Assembly (NCBI GenBank): GCA_903882805.1
Contig: CAIRYK010000032.1
Span: forward strand, 1 to 64,000
Reading direction: 5' to 3'
Length of the DNA stretch: 64,000 nucleotides
From: an uncultured Bacteroidota bacterium
GTDB lineage: Bacteria; Bacteroidota; Bacteroidia; Chitinophagales; Chitinophagaceae
The translations under genes were made by a program, and so were the position numbers. This document shows positions 8,945-18,081 of the stretch, in pieces; the first letter of the stretch is position 1; each line of letters starts with the position of its first letter. The notes beneath the pieces were generated by a model, which saw only the letters and a list, made by a program, of their open reading frames with translations, ran no database searches and was not told the DNA's origin.

Positions 8945-9691
8945 ATGACAAAAATACGACTGAAGGATATAGATACCCGTGCGCCAGCTGGCATGGATAA
9001 AATAGAAACGAAAAAGGAACTGGCCGGCATACTGGCTGAGCTGAGCGATTTGCAGAATTTGCTGTATGCCGAAGGTCGCCATAGCATACTGATAGTGATA
9101 CAGGGCATGGATGGCAGCGGTAAAGATGCGCTGACGCGCGATGTATTTACGAGTATGAACCCGCAGGGCGTAAATGTGCACTCGTACAAAACGCCTACGC
9201 AAGAGGAGTTGTCGCACGATTTTTTATGGCGTGTGCACCATCATGTACCGGCAAAGGGTATGATACATATTTTCAACCGCTCGCACTATGAAGATGTGCT
9301 GGTAACTCGGGTACACGGATGGGTAGATAAGGAAACGGCCCAAAAACGGATGCGGGCAATCAACGATTTTGAGCGGTTGCTGATAGACCACAACGAAACG
9401 CAGGTGCTGAAGTTTTACCTGCACGTGTCGCAAGAAGAGCAGCTAAAACGACTGAACGAACGCCTTACCGACCCGCACAAAATGTGGAAGTACAATGAGG
9501 AAGATATAAAGGAGTCGAGGTTGTGGGAGCAGTATATGAAGTATTACGAAGACGTGTTTGATCATTGCAGCGAGCCGCCATGGCACATAGTACCCGCCGA
9601 TCAGAACTGGTACAAATCGTATACAGTAGCGCAGGCGCTCAAAAAAACGCTGCTTGGGCTCAAAATGAAGTTTCCGGGAATGAAGAAATAG
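8945..9691 (+). CDS. ppk2: Polyphosphate kinase 2 (PPK2) family nucleotide kinase
   Basis: This 248-residue protein has the PPK2 fold. It shows Walker A GMDGSGKDAL (residues about 54-63), then the lid region with WRVHHHVPAKG and the Walker B-like IFNRSHYEDVLVTRVH. PPK2 enzymes transfer phosphate between polyphosphate and nucleoside mono- or diphosphates. The class (AMP- or ADP-phosphorylating) is not assigned here. I chose the ATG at 8945 because the 19 extra codons from 8888 do not resemble the family and a -7-like box lies immediately upstream. It stands alone in the window, so its role is inferred only from the family: phosphate storage and nucleotide balance under stress. Confidence 0.88.
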   Translation: MTKIRLKDIDTRAPAGMDKIETKKELAGILAELSDLQNLLYAEGRHSILIVIQGMDGSGKDALTRDVFTSMNPQGVNVHSYKTPTQEELSHDFLWRVHHHVPAKGMIHIFNRSHYEDVLVTRVHGWVDKETAQKRMRAINDFERLLIDHNETQVLKFYLHVSQEEQLKRLNERLTDPHKMWKYNEEDIKESRLWEQYMKYYEDVFDHCSEPPWHIVPADQNWYKSYTVAQALKKTLLGLKMKFPGMKK

Positions 9692-9709
9692 GGAATAAGT
9701 ATTACCGCC

Positions 9710-9771
9710 GCAATAACCGCCCCTCATTATACCAAAGTTCTCGTTTGGGGAACTTTGGGTGTGGTTATTGC
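9710..9771. repeat. Two-tier inverted repeat downstream of ppk2
   Basis: Outer arms GCAATAACCGC (9710-9720) and GTGGTTATTGC (9761-9771) pair with one mismatch and enclose a perfect 9-bp stem (9732-9740 with 9750-9758). There is no T-run, so it is not a standard intrinsic terminator. It may be another small palindromic repeat. Confidence 0.45.
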
Positions 9772-9874
9772 GAAAGTATTAAATAAGACAGGGTTAATTT
9801 AGTTGTTAAGGAAAAGTAGGGAGCAAGGGGTGGGTAGCGCCATAACCTTGCAAAACCGGAAACAGTAAGAGCTG

Positions 9875-10258
9875 TTAGCTGCCCAGTCTGTGCTTAAGGT
9901 CATTTACCTGCGACGACCACAAACGTTCCTGATCTTTGATATCGTTTTTGTCGGCAAAATCAGTAATTCTCAAAATTGTTTCATTGGTAACCGGGCTTTG
10001 TTCAATACTGAATTCAAAAAATTCATCCTTGCCGTAGTAGTCCCACTTATACCGTATAAACTCATTTTCTAAATGCTCTAATATCACCGCGGTATCTGTG
10101 CTGCCGTTCCAGCTAAAGTTTACCGTATTGTCCCGCTGGTCTACTTTGTCGGCAAACCATTCCTGCAGCCCAACCGGTGTAGATAAGAAATCATACAAAA
10201 TGGTCGGGGAGCAACGTATCGGGAACTCCAGTGAGTACATTATTTTCTTTTTATTCAT
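9875..10258 (-). CDS. START-like domain protein (Bacteroidota SRPBCC family)
   Basis: This 127-residue protein resembles the Bacteroidota START-like family: YSLEFPIRCSP near the start, LYDFLSTPVGLQEWFAD, then FSWNGS, IRYKWDYY, and a C-terminal helix after ILRITDFAD. The helix-grip fold normally binds a hydrophobic ligand. No ligand or partner is known from this sequence. It is divergently placed from rpoD, a neighbourhood I believe is common for this family in related genomes (recollection, not checked). The ATG at 10258 is preceded by AT-rich DNA. Confidence 0.75.
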   Translation of the reverse strand: MNKKKIMYSLEFPIRCSPTILYDFLSTPVGLQEWFADKVDQRDNTVNFSWNGSTDTAVILEHLENEFIRYKWDYYGKDEFFEFSIEQSPVTNETILRITDFADKNDIKDQERLWSSQVNDLKHRLGS

Positions 10259-10515
10259 CGCAAAGCTGTTCTCTTGTTACGAGTTGAGTGCAATAATAAA
10301 AAAATGCTGCTACAATCAAAATTTTATTAGCGTTTCTTTTGTATATTTTTTAGGTCTATTCAGAACATATGCAATATTCCTGTTAATGTATTCATAATTT
10401 TTTTTGGGTTGCATTGATAAGACCCTTAGATTTGCTACTCGAAGGTCAATTTTTAATTGATGCTACTGCTTGTGAATTTTTATTTACTAACCAACTTAAT
10501 TCATTGCCTATGTCC

Positions 10516-11385
10516 ATGCGTCAGCTAAAGATCACGAAGTCAATTACCAATCGTGAGAGCCAATCTCTTGAAAAGTACTTGCAAGAAATTGGCAAAGTAG
10601 ATTTGATCACTCCTGAAGAAGAAGTGCAATTAGCCATCCGTATCAAACAAGGCGACCAGCGTGCGCTCGAAAAACTCACAAAAGCCAACTTAAGATTTGT
10701 GGTTTCTGTGGCCAAACAATATCAGAATCAGGGACTTTCATTAAGCGATCTTATAAACGAGGGTAATCTGGGTCTGATAAAAGCTGCTCAGAGATTTGAC
10801 GAAACAAGGGGTTTTAAGTTTATATCGTATGCCGTTTGGTGGATTCGCCAGTCTATTTTGCAGGCATTGGCCGAGCAGTCGCGTATAGTGCGCTTGCCGC
10901 TCAACAAGGTGGGCCTCTCCAACAAGATAAGCAAGGCCTACTCGCAACTGGAGCAGGAGTATGAGCGCGAACCAAGTACCGAAGAGCTGGCCGAACTGCT
11001 GGAGATAGGCACCGAAGAGGTAGAAACTACCTTGGGCGTAGCCGCAAGGCACGTATCGGTAGATGCGCCGTTTGTAGACAGCGAAGACAATACGCTGCTC
11101 GACATTCTGGAAAATCCTAACTCCGACTCTGCCGATGCCGAACTGTATCATGGCGAGTCGCTGCGTTGCGAAATAGAGCGCTCCCTGAGCACCCTCACCG
11201 ATCGCCAGCGCGATGTAATAAAATTGTATTTTGGAATAGGCGTTGCCAACCCAATGAGTCTGGAAGACATAGGCGAGAAATTCTCCCTTACCCGCGAACG
11301 CGTTCGCCAGATAAAAGACAAGGCCATAACCAAGCTGCGCACAGCCAGCCGTTGCCAACTACTCAAAACATATCTGGGCAACTAA
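10516..11385 (+). CDS. rpoD: RNA polymerase primary sigma factor (RpoD/SigA, short Bacteroidota form)
   Basis: The product is 289 residues. It has region 1.2 ([16 protein letters not shown]), region 2 ([53 protein letters not shown]), region 3 and region 4 ([40 protein letters not shown]). There is no region 1.1 or long non-conserved insert, which is typical of Bacteroidota primary sigma, the factor that reads TTTG/TAnnTTTG promoters. The family begins at MRQLKI, hence the start at 10516; an ATG two codons earlier (10510) is possible, while the frame from 10414 is unsupported. A strong terminator follows. Confidence 0.95.
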   Translation: MRQLKITKSITNRESQSLEKYLQEIGKVDLITPEEEVQLAIRIKQGDQRALEKLTKANLRFVVSVAKQYQNQGLSLSDLINEGNLGLIKAAQRFDETRGFKFISYAVWWIRQSILQALAEQSRIVRLPLNKVGLSNKISKAYSQLEQEYEREPSTEELAELLEIGTEEVETTLGVAARHVSVDAPFVDSEDNTLLDILENPNSDSADAELYHGESLRCEIERSLSTLTDRQRDVIKLYFGIGVANPMSLEDIGEKFSLTRERVRQIKDKAITKLRTASRCQLLKTYLGN

Positions 11386-11404
11386 TAGCCCGATATCCGA
11401 TATT

Positions 11405-11438
11405 AAAAATGCCCTGCTCGTAAAGACAGGGCATTTTT
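11405..11438. terminator. Bidirectional intrinsic terminator after rpoD
   Basis: A perfect 12-bp stem (AAAAATGCCCTG at 11405-11416 and its complement at 11427-11438) has T-runs on both strands, 20 bases after the rpoD stop. Confidence 0.85.
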
Positions 11439-11524
11439 ACTTTGGGGGATTTTGATGAGACTGTTGATTGTGCCGTAAATTAGGGTTGATACAAGGCTGC
11501 AAAGTGGCCTCACCCCAGCCCCCT

Positions 11525-12109
11525 TTAATATATTTTCCATCTGCGGCGCAGCGCAGTCACCTCATTTTCCGGCATGCGTAGGGTTCCGTCATATAGGCCC
11601 GCGTGCAGGCGTTGCCTCATGCCCTCGTACAGCGTTATAGCGCACGCCACCGATATATTGAGCGACTGCACCATGCCCATTTGCGGTATTATAAAGTTGC
11701 CGTCGCAATAGCTCAGGCAGTCTTCAGTTACGCCGGCATGCTCGTTGCCAAACACCAGCGCCACGCGCTGCGTAAGATCGAGCTCGTATAGCGAGCACGA
11801 CTCAACGCCAAGGTGCGTAGCATAAATTTTATCGCATTTCTTTCTTACCGCAGCCATACATTCGGCGGTATTATCGTATTCATGTATGGTTAGCCAGCCA
11901 TCGGCGCTGGCGGCGCTGTTTTCGCCAAATCTCTTATGCCGGGGCAATACCGTCATAAGTACAAACACCTCCTGCACCCCTACAGCATCGCAAGTGCGGA
12001 AAACGGCTGCTATATTGTGCGGGTCATGCACGTTTTCCAGCACCACCACAAAGCCGGGCTGCCTGAGGCTGAGCATTTTATCTATCTTAGCTTCTCTCTC
12101 GGGAGTCAT
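11525..12109 (-). CDS. trmH: SpoU/TrmH family RNA 2'-O-methyltransferase (tRNA Gm18 type)
   Basis: This 194-residue SPOUT enzyme has motif 1 NIAAVFRTCDAVG (residues 32-44), motif 2 LVFGNEHAGV and motif 3 IPQMGMVQSLNISVACAITLYEG, which together form the trefoil-knot SAM site. The C-terminal basic tail (RRRWKIY) fits TrmH, which methylates G18 of tRNA, rather than the longer RlmB, which has an N-terminal substrate domain. The ATG is only 4 bases downstream of a TAACTTTG -7 box, so the message may be leaderless. Confidence 0.85.
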   Translation of the reverse strand: MTPEREAKIDKMLSLRQPGFVVVLENVHDPHNIAAVFRTCDAVGVQEVFVLMTVLPRHKRFGENSAASADGWLTIHEYDNTAECMAAVRKKCDKIYATHLGVESCSLYELDLTQRVALVFGNEHAGVTEDCLSYCDGNFIIPQMGMVQSLNISVACAITLYEGMRQRLHAGLYDGTLRMPENEVTALRRRWKIY

Positions 12110-12113
12110 AGCG

Positions 12114-12121
12114 CAAAGTTA
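12114..12121 (-). promoter_or_regulatory. -7 box (TAACTTTG) 4 nt before trmH
   Basis: The minus strand reads TAACTTTG, then 4 bases, then ATG. A TTTTG lies about 17-18 bases upstream of the box on the same strand, a plausible -33 element. Transcription would begin at or beside the start codon. Confidence 0.55.
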
Positions 12122-12403
12122 AAAGTGAATTGTGAAAACAAAAAGTTGACGATTAGATTGATGAGACCCATACTTGCTTATTGGCTTTTTTTTGCGGTGT
12201 CCGACCTGATTGTTAATAGGTAATAGCGCTGATTTTCAGTAGGTTGTGCGTTTAATTTGTTGGGTTGTGGGTGTGTGGCGCTGCATTTGCTGCAAGTAGT
12301 TTTCCAGTTGTGGTAACGGTTTGGATGTAAGAAATTGTACCAATGGCGTAAGAATTGTTGTACTTTTCGCTTTAATTACCGCAATACACCTGTATCCGAA
12401 AAT

Positions 12404-15400
12404 ATGAAACTAAGCATAGCGCTAGGGGTTAATCGTCCCGATATGTTGCATGATGAAACACTTGCCGACCTGTTCAGGGCTTCGGCTAAAACACATGCAT
12501 CAAAGGCTGCGCTTATTTTTGGCGATACCACCCTTTCTTATGCCGATGCAGACCGATGGAGCGATGCCATGGCCTTGCATTTGCAACAAAATGGCGTACA
12601 ACCCGGCGACCCTGTGGGCCTTTGGTGGCCCCGCGGGCTGGAGTTGCATATTGCCGTGCTGGGTATTGTAAAAGCCGGCGGATCTTATGTGCCGCTGGAC
12701 AGGGAAATGCCCGCCGAGCGCGTAGAAACCGTGCTCACCGAAGTAGGCGCGAAGTGTTTTATAGGCGATGAAAATATAAATATTCCATGCAAGCGATTTG
12801 CTGTTGTGCCGCGCCCTGCAGCAGGGCAGGCAATAGCCGTAACCCCCGGGCCGCGCCCCGACGACTGGGCCTATGTGCTCTACACATCGGGCAGCACAGG
12901 CAAGCCCAAGGGTATACCCATAGCGCACCGCCAGATATGCCATTTTGTACGCGCCGAGCAGTCGGTTCTGGAGGTGGCGGCAGAGGATAAAGTATATCAG
13001 GGCTTTTCGGTGTCGTTTGATATGTGGTGCGAGGAAACCTGGATCAGCTACTTTGTAGGAGCTACCCTTTGGGTGGCCGATGCGGCCACTGCAAAATCTA
13101 TAGACGAGCTGGACGCTGTGCTGCGCCGCAACCGTATTACTGTGCTGCATGCTGTGCCCAGCTTGCTGGCTGTGATGGGCGACGATATTTCATCGTTGTG
13201 CATAGTAAATGCCGGCGGCGAGGCCTGCACTACGCAGGTATTGTCGCGATGGTCGGTGCCGTCGCGCAGGTTCTACAACAGCTATGGCCCTACCGAAACA
13301 ACTGTTACTGCTACGCTGGTAGCCCTCAGGCCCGGCGACCCCATAACCATAGGCGCGCCGCTACCCAACTACAACCTTGCGGTTATAGACGAGCAAATGA
13401 ACATATTGCCGGTAGGCGAGCGCGGCGAGCTGATAGTAACGGGCCCCGGCCTCAGCAAGGGCTACATAAACCTTCCTGAGCTTACCCAACAGAAATTTGT
13501 GCCCAAGCCCGAAAGTATGGCAGCCCTGCCGGGCGATGTTTTTTACCGCACCGGCGACGCTGCTATTATCAACCCCGACGGCAGTATAGATTTTCAGGGG
13601 CGGTTTGATGATCAGATAAAGTTGCGCGGATACCGCATAGAACTGGGCGAGATAGAAAGCCGCCTCAGCGCGCTACCCGATATTACCGCCGCAGTAGTAG
13701 CCGTAAAAAAAGACGCCAATGGCCACGACCACCTGGCCGGCTATGTAGTGTGCGACGACCCGGTGAAAATGAACCAGCAGCACATACGCGACGAGCTGGC
13801 AAAAGCGCTGCCTGCCTACATGGTGCCCAGCGTAATAATGCAGCTATCTGAGATGCCCAGGCTGCCCAGCGGCAAGATAAACCGCAAAGCCCTGCCAGTG
13901 CCTACTATGCTGCTGGAAAACGCTGTAAACATTACCAACGAGGTGATAGACCTTGATGCGCCGCTGAGCGAGCGTGTATTGGCCGGCCTGCGTAAGTTTT
14001 TCCCTAACCGAAATATAGAACTTAAAGACGATTTCTTTACCGACCTCGGCGGACACTCGCTGCTTGCTGCGGCCTTTGTGTCGCTGCTGCGGCGCGAGGC
14101 CAATGTGCCGCAGGCATCGCTGAAAGATATATACCTCAACCGCCCGTTAAGCGCGCTTGTTGCATGTTGGGAGGCCAAGCCGACGGGCGAAACAAAGGCC
14201 AAAAAAGTATTTAACGAGATACCCCGCAGCCGGTACCTGCTGTGCGGCCTTGCGCAAACAGTATCGCTACTGCTCATGTATGGCCTGTTTGCGGTGCAGA
14301 TATTCTTCCCCTACCTCGGGTATTACTATGTGGTAGAGGAAACAAAAAACATACCCTATGCCATTACCACAGCCTTGTGTATGTTTTGCTTCATACCGCC
14401 GTTTTTTGCGTTGTGCAGCATTGTTATCAAGTGGCTGGTGATAGGCAGGATGAAAGAAGGCGACTATCCGCTATGGGGTACTTATTACTTCAGGTGGTGG
14501 TTTGTAAAAACACTGCAGCGCGTGGTGCCATCGCAGTTTCTGAACGGCACGCCGCTCTATTGCGGTTTTCTGCGCCGCATGGGCGTTAAGGTGGCCAAGG
14601 ATGCGCAACTGGCAGCTATAGTGATAGGCGCCGAAGATCTGGTAACTATAGGCAGCGATGTGAGCATAAGCAGCCAGGTGGTGCTAAACAATGCATGGGT
14701 AGAAGACGGACTGCTAAAGCTGCGCCGCATACACTTGGGCGACCATGCCTATATAGGCAGCAGCGCCATAGTAGCCGGCGGCGCCACCGTAGAGGCCTGG
14801 GGCGAACTGCAAGACCTTAGCTACCTGCCCGAGGGCAAAACCATAAAAAGCGGCGAAATATGGCAGGGTAGTCCGGCTACGCTAAAGGAAACAAAGGACA
14901 TAGCCGACCTGCCGCAGCCGCTATATGTGTCGCCGGGCAAGCGTATGCGCTATTCGTTTATTTTTTCGCTTACGCTGCTCATCTTCCCGTTTGTAATACT
15001 GTTGCCGTTGTTGCCCACCATCATCATCATCAACAATCTCGACAACTCTACGCCCGACTACGACTTTAGCTACCTCATAGTAACGCCGTCGCTGGCGCTG
15101 AGCTACATTATTGTTTTTACGCTGGTTACGGTGGGGCTTACGCGATTGTTGCAGTGGGGTATAAAGCCCGGCAAATACCCTATATACAGTTTGTTTTATG
15201 TGCGCAAGTGGTTTGCCGACCAGCTAATGACGCTGTCGCTCATAGTGCTGCACCCTATCTATGCTACCGTATATATATCGTTGCTGTTCAGGGCGCTGGG
15301 CGCCAAGGTGGGTAAAAACACCGAGATAAGCACTGCCAGCAGCGTTACGCATCCGCTGCTGGAGATAGGTAAGGGCGCCTTTGTAGCCGATGCCGTAACG

Positions 15401-16342
15401 CTGGGCGAGGCCGATGTGCGCGGCCAGCAACTGATACTGGAGCGCACTATAATAGGCAACCACAGCTTTGTGGGCAATAGCGCGCTTATACCGCAGGGCT
15501 ACCACCTGCCCGGCCGCATGCTTATAGGCGTGCTCTCTACGCCTCCGTCGAAAGAGCAACTGGCTAAAGAAGAGGGTCGCGACTGGTTTGGGTCGCCGGC
15601 AATAGCGCTGCCCCGCAGGCAGGCGAGCCGCACCTTTGCCTCTGAGCTTACAGCGCGCCCTACGCCTGCACGCATACTGGCGCGTAGCATAGTAGAGTTT
15701 ATACGCATACTTATACCCGAAACCGTAATACTGATATGCAGTATATTGTTTATAGCCTATGCCCACGATCTGCTGGTCAATAAGTCGTGGTGGATGATAG
15801 CGATGCAATTGCCGTTTTACTACCTGTTTTATATGGGTTTGCCTACATTTCTGGTAACGGTGGCTATGAAGTGGCTGACCATTGGGCGTTTTAAGCCCGA
15901 ACAAAGCCCTATGTGGACATCGAAGGTATGGCGCAGCGAGGCTATAACATCTACCTACGAATCGCTGTCTGTGCCCTTCCTGCTCGATTTTATGAAGGGT
16001 ACGCCATGGCTCCCGCTACTACTGCGCCTACTGGGGGTAAAAACCGGCAAGCGCGTATGGATGAACACCACCGACATTACCGAACACGACATGGTGCACA
16101 TAGGCGACGACACAGCCCTGAACGAAGACTGCGGCCCGCAGACACACCTGTTTGAAGACAAAGTAATGAAGGTAGGACCGGTGAAAATAGGCAAGCGCTG
16201 CAGCATAGGCGCGCGCACCATAATACTCTACGACAGCGAAATAGGCGACAATGTAAACGTAGATGCGCTATCGCTGGTAATGAAAGGCGAAAACCTGCAG
16301 TCGAACAGCAATTGGGGCGGTAGCCCTGTGAAGCCGGGTTAG
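12404..16342 (+). CDS. Pls/PosA-type single-module non-ribosomal peptide synthetase with three tandem TM plus left-handed-helix units
   Basis: The product is 1312 residues. The adenylation domain (about 1-510) has core motifs YTSGSTGKPKG (158-168), NSYGPTETT, YRTGD, RGYRIELGEIE and PSGKINRKAL (near 487). A carrier domain follows with DLGGHSLLAAA (Ser near 550 for phosphopantetheine). There is no classical condensation or thioesterase domain. Instead, residues about 610-1312 hold three repeats of two or more membrane helices plus a WLxIGR/KPGKYP-type linker and a hexapeptide beta-helix (ending WQGSPA, WFGSPA and WGGSPV). This matches the poly-lysine-synthetase-like terminal architecture. Hand alignment with GrsA puts Asp, Met and Glu at pocket positions 235, 236 and 239; Glu at 239 occurs in some Lys/Orn-activating domains, so a basic amino acid is my inference. 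The start at 12404 drops 23 unsupported codons. It stands alone. Confidence 0.85.
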   Translation: MKLSIALGVNRPDMLHDETLADLFRASAKTHASKAALIFGDTTLSYADADRWSDAMALHLQQNGVQPGDPVGLWWPRGLELHIAVLGIVKAGGSYVPLDREMPAERVETVLTEVGAKCFIGDENINIPCKRFAVVPRPAAGQAIAVTPGPRPDDWAYVLYTSGSTGKPKGIPIAHRQICHFVRAEQSVLEVAAEDKVYQGFSVSFDMWCEETWISYFVGATLWVADAATAKSIDELDAVLRRNRITVLHAVPSLLAVMGDDISSLCIVNAGGEACTTQVLSRWSVPSRRFYNSYGPTETTVTATLVALRPGDPITIGAPLPNYNLAVIDEQMNILPVGERGELIVTGPGLSKGYINLPELTQQKFVPKPESMAALPGDVFYRTGDAAIINPDGSIDFQGRFDDQIKLRGYRIELGEIESRLSALPDITAAVVAVKKDANGHDHLAGYVVCDDPVKMNQQHIRDELAKALPAYMVPSVIMQLSEMPRLPSGKINRKALPVPTMLLENAVNITNEVIDLDAPLSERVLAGLRKFFPNRNIELKDDFFTDLGGHSLLAAAFVSLLRREANVPQASLKDIYLNRPLSALVACWEAKPTGETKAKKVFNEIPRSRYLLCGLAQTVSLLLMYGLFAVQIFFPYLGYYYVVEETKNIPYAITTALCMFCFIPPFFALCSIVIKWLVIGRMKEGDYPLWGTYYFRWWFVKTLQRVVPSQFLNGTPLYCGFLRRMGVKVAKDAQLAAIVIGAEDLVTIGSDVSISSQVVLNNAWVEDGLLKLRRIHLGDHAYIGSSAIVAGGATVEAWGELQDLSYLPEGKTIKSGEIWQGSPATLKETKDIADLPQPLYVSPGKRMRYSFIFSLTLLIFPFVILLPLLPTIIIINNLDNSTPDYDFSYLIVTPSLALSYIIVFTLVTVGLTRLLQWGIKPGKYPIYSLFYVRKWFADQLMTLSLIVLHPIYATVYISLLFRALGAKVGKNTEISTASSVTHPLLEIGKGAFVADAVTLGEADVRGQQLILERTIIGNHSFVGNSALIPQGYHLPGRMLIGVLSTPPSKEQLAKEEGRDWFGSPAIALPRRQASRTFASELTARPTPARILARSIVEFIRILIPETVILICSILFIAYAHDLLVNKSWWMIAMQLPFYYLFYMGLPTFLVTVAMKWLTIGRFKPEQSPMWTSKVWRSEAITSTYESLSVPFLLDFMKGTPWLPLLLRLLGVKTGKRVWMNTTDITEHDMVHIGDDTALNEDCGPQTHLFEDKVMKVGPVKIGKRCSIGARTIILYDSEIGDNVNVDALSLVMKGENLQSNSNWGGSPVKPG

Positions 16343-16382
16343 CATAGATTGTTCCGGACTAACATACATCAACAAAATCCAC

Positions 16383-16490
16383 TGGTCCGGGCATCCGTTC
16401 GGACCCAATAATAGCAAGCGTCCGCTTGCGAGAAATACGCTTTCGGAAGCGAGACTACCGGCATTCAGAACTGAGCGGATGCCCGGACCA
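16383..16490. repeat. Clover-shaped palindromic intergenic element
   Basis: A perfect 15-bp inverted repeat (TGGTCCGGGCATCCG at 16383-16397 and its complement at 16476-16490) encloses two further perfect hairpins: 16414-16420/16423-16429 (7 bp) and 16438-16442/16447-16451 (5 bp). It lies 40 bases after the synthetase stop and could act as a terminator or RNA-stability element, or be a mobile repeat. The remaining gap to 16718 holds only an 18-codon ORF (16579-16635) that I do not support. Confidence 0.6.
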
Positions 16491-16718
16491 ATGTTTTCCT
16501 GTTTCGGCAACGTTTATTTCTAATATTGTAAATAAACACCTATATTTGAAATACCGTAAATCGCTAAACAAAACTACCATGGCAACCCAATACAACGAAA
16601 ATTACTGCGCCACTGCATTTAGGAATCTGCTATAAATTATTGGTTTACAATACCATACACTAAAATTATTAATCGCATACACCACCTTTTTCATCACACT
16701 CACCCCACCCACCACTAT

Positions 16719-17183
16719 ATGAAATACCTACTCCACCTACTGCTATTTTTACCGCTACTTGCCGCTGCACAAAGCGGAGATATGAGGGTGTACACGGTGG
16801 CGGGCTGGTACCCTCAAGGTACAGTAACATCCGATGGCACGCCTGCAACCAATGCGAAAATATCTGCTACTGAAGGAGTTTGGATGGATAATAGGTGTAA
16901 TATTTATTTTTCAGATAATCAAAGTAAAATCAAAAAGGTCGATGTAATTTCCGGCAATATCTATACAGTAGCTGGCACAGGCGTACTTGGATTTTCCGGT
17001 GATAATGGACCAGCCACAGATGCTAAAATTAAAGGTTATGGTATATATGTTGATACCATTGGTAATATTTTTATTGCAGATGGTGATAATCATCGAATCC
17101 GCAAGGTGGATGCCACAACAGGTATAATCTCCACCGTTGCAGGAGGGGGGGGGAATATTAGGAGATGGTGGTCCAGCTACTAA
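16719..17183 (+). CDS. NHL-repeat surface protein, N-terminal fragment of a frameshifted gene
   Basis: The fragment has 154 codons. It starts with a signal peptide (KYLLHLLLFLPLLAAAQ) and continues with NHL repeats of the type IYTVAGTGVLGFSGDNGPATDA and NIFIADGDNHRIRKV. In a run of nine G residues (17145-17153) the frame shifts and ends 10 codons later at 17183. Removing one G joins it cleanly to the frame at 17137-18081, giving TVAGGGGILGDGGPATNA in place of the usual repeat boundary. The intact protein would be about 454 residues, half the size of the relative at 6064-8766. Read it as one gene, 16719-18081, switched off or mis-assembled. Confidence 0.8.
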   Translation: MKYLLHLLLFLPLLAAAQSGDMRVYTVAGWYPQGTVTSDGTPATNAKISATEGVWMDNRCNIYFSDNQSKIKKVDVISGNIYTVAGTGVLGFSGDNGPATDAKIKGYGIYVDTIGNIFIADGDNHRIRKVDATTGIISTVAGGGGNIRRWWSSY

Positions 17184-18081
17184 TGCATCACTTCTATATC
17201 CTCCAAACGTGTATGGAGACAAGCAAGGAAATTTATATATTGGAGAAAGAGCGAGAATAAGAAAAGTTAATACGGCAGGTATAATAACTACGATAGCTGG
17301 AACAGGTGTAGGAGGTCTGAGTGGAGATGGTGGACCGGCAACAAATGCACAAGTGTGGGTACCTACAACAATGTCGCTTGATGGGAAAGGTAATTTATTG
17401 TTTGCAGATAGAGGTAATAGTAGAATAAGGAAAATAAACTTGGCAACCAATATAATTACTACAGTTGCAGGCACTTCAATCGGCTATTCAGGAGATGGTG
17501 GTTTGGCTACCAATGCACAATTATCAGCACCGCTTAGTTTTGCAATAGACAAGAACGATAATTTAATAATTGGCGATAATCAGAATGATTGTATAAGAAA
17601 GGTAGATGCAACCACAGGTATTATTACTACCATTGCTGGTGTAGGCAGGCACGCAATCGGCGACAATGGTGAAGGCGTCCCCGCTACTGCTGCAGGTATT
17701 CATCCGGAATTTTTATATCTCGACTTGGAAGGGAACCTATACTTTTCAAATTTTGGAAAACAAATTAGAAAAATTACCCACTTCAATGCCGCAAGCCCAA
17801 ATGGAGTAAATGATTGCAGATCAGTTGAAGTGGAATATATAAGTAAAGTAGCAGCTACTCAAATATACCCCAATCCTTTCCACGAGGCGTTTACCGTAAG
17901 CTCGCCCAAGGCGTTGCAAAGCGTGCAACTATGTAATGCTATAGGGCAGTCCATCTACAATGGTCAGTACTTTAGTACTTCAGCCACTATCAATACCGCA
18001 GGGCTACCAGCAGGCTTATACTTTGTACACATCACCTATGCCGATGGCACAAAGGCAGCGCTAAAGGCGGTAAAGGAGTAA
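17137..18081 (+). CDS. NHL-repeat surface protein, C-terminal fragment with T9SS sorting domain
   Basis: This is the continuation of the gene that starts at 16719, after the G9 tract; the listed start is only the first TTG in this frame. It holds three or four more NHL units (GNLYIGERARIRKV, GNLLFADRGNSRIRKI, ITTVAGTS...GYSGDGG). It ends with a T9SS sorting domain (IYPNPFHEAFTV, then GQSIYN and LPAGLYFVHI). Without the N-terminal signal peptide this fragment could not be exported by itself. The unbroken length and the good fit of both halves to one propeller argue that the break is recent, reversible or an assembly artefact. Confidence 0.78.
   Translation: MQEGGGILGDGGPATNASLLYPPNVYGDKQGNLYIGERARIRKVNTAGIITTIAGTGVGGLSGDGGPATNAQVWVPTTMSLDGKGNLLFADRGNSRIRKINLATNIITTVAGTSIGYSGDGGLATNAQLSAPLSFAIDKNDNLIIGDNQNDCIRKVDATTGIITTIAGVGRHAIGDNGEGVPATAAGIHPEFLYLDLEGNLYFSNFGKQIRKITHFNAASPNGVNDCRSVEVEYISKVAATQIYPNPFHEAFTVSSPKALQSVQLCNAIGQSIYNGQYFSTSATINTAGLPAGLYFVHITYADGTKAALKAVKE

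Noticed and set aside
10414-10515. N-terminal extension of RpoD
   Set aside because: Bacteroidota primary sigma begins at MRQLKI; the extension lies in AT-rich upstream DNA.
12335-12403. N-terminal extension of the synthetase from 12335
   Set aside because: 23 codons rich in Cys/Asn without similarity; the ATG at 12404 opens a normal adenylation domain.
16579-16635. 18-codon ORF before the NHL gene
   Set aside because: Too short, without a recognisable leader-peptide pattern or attenuator hairpin that would depend on it.
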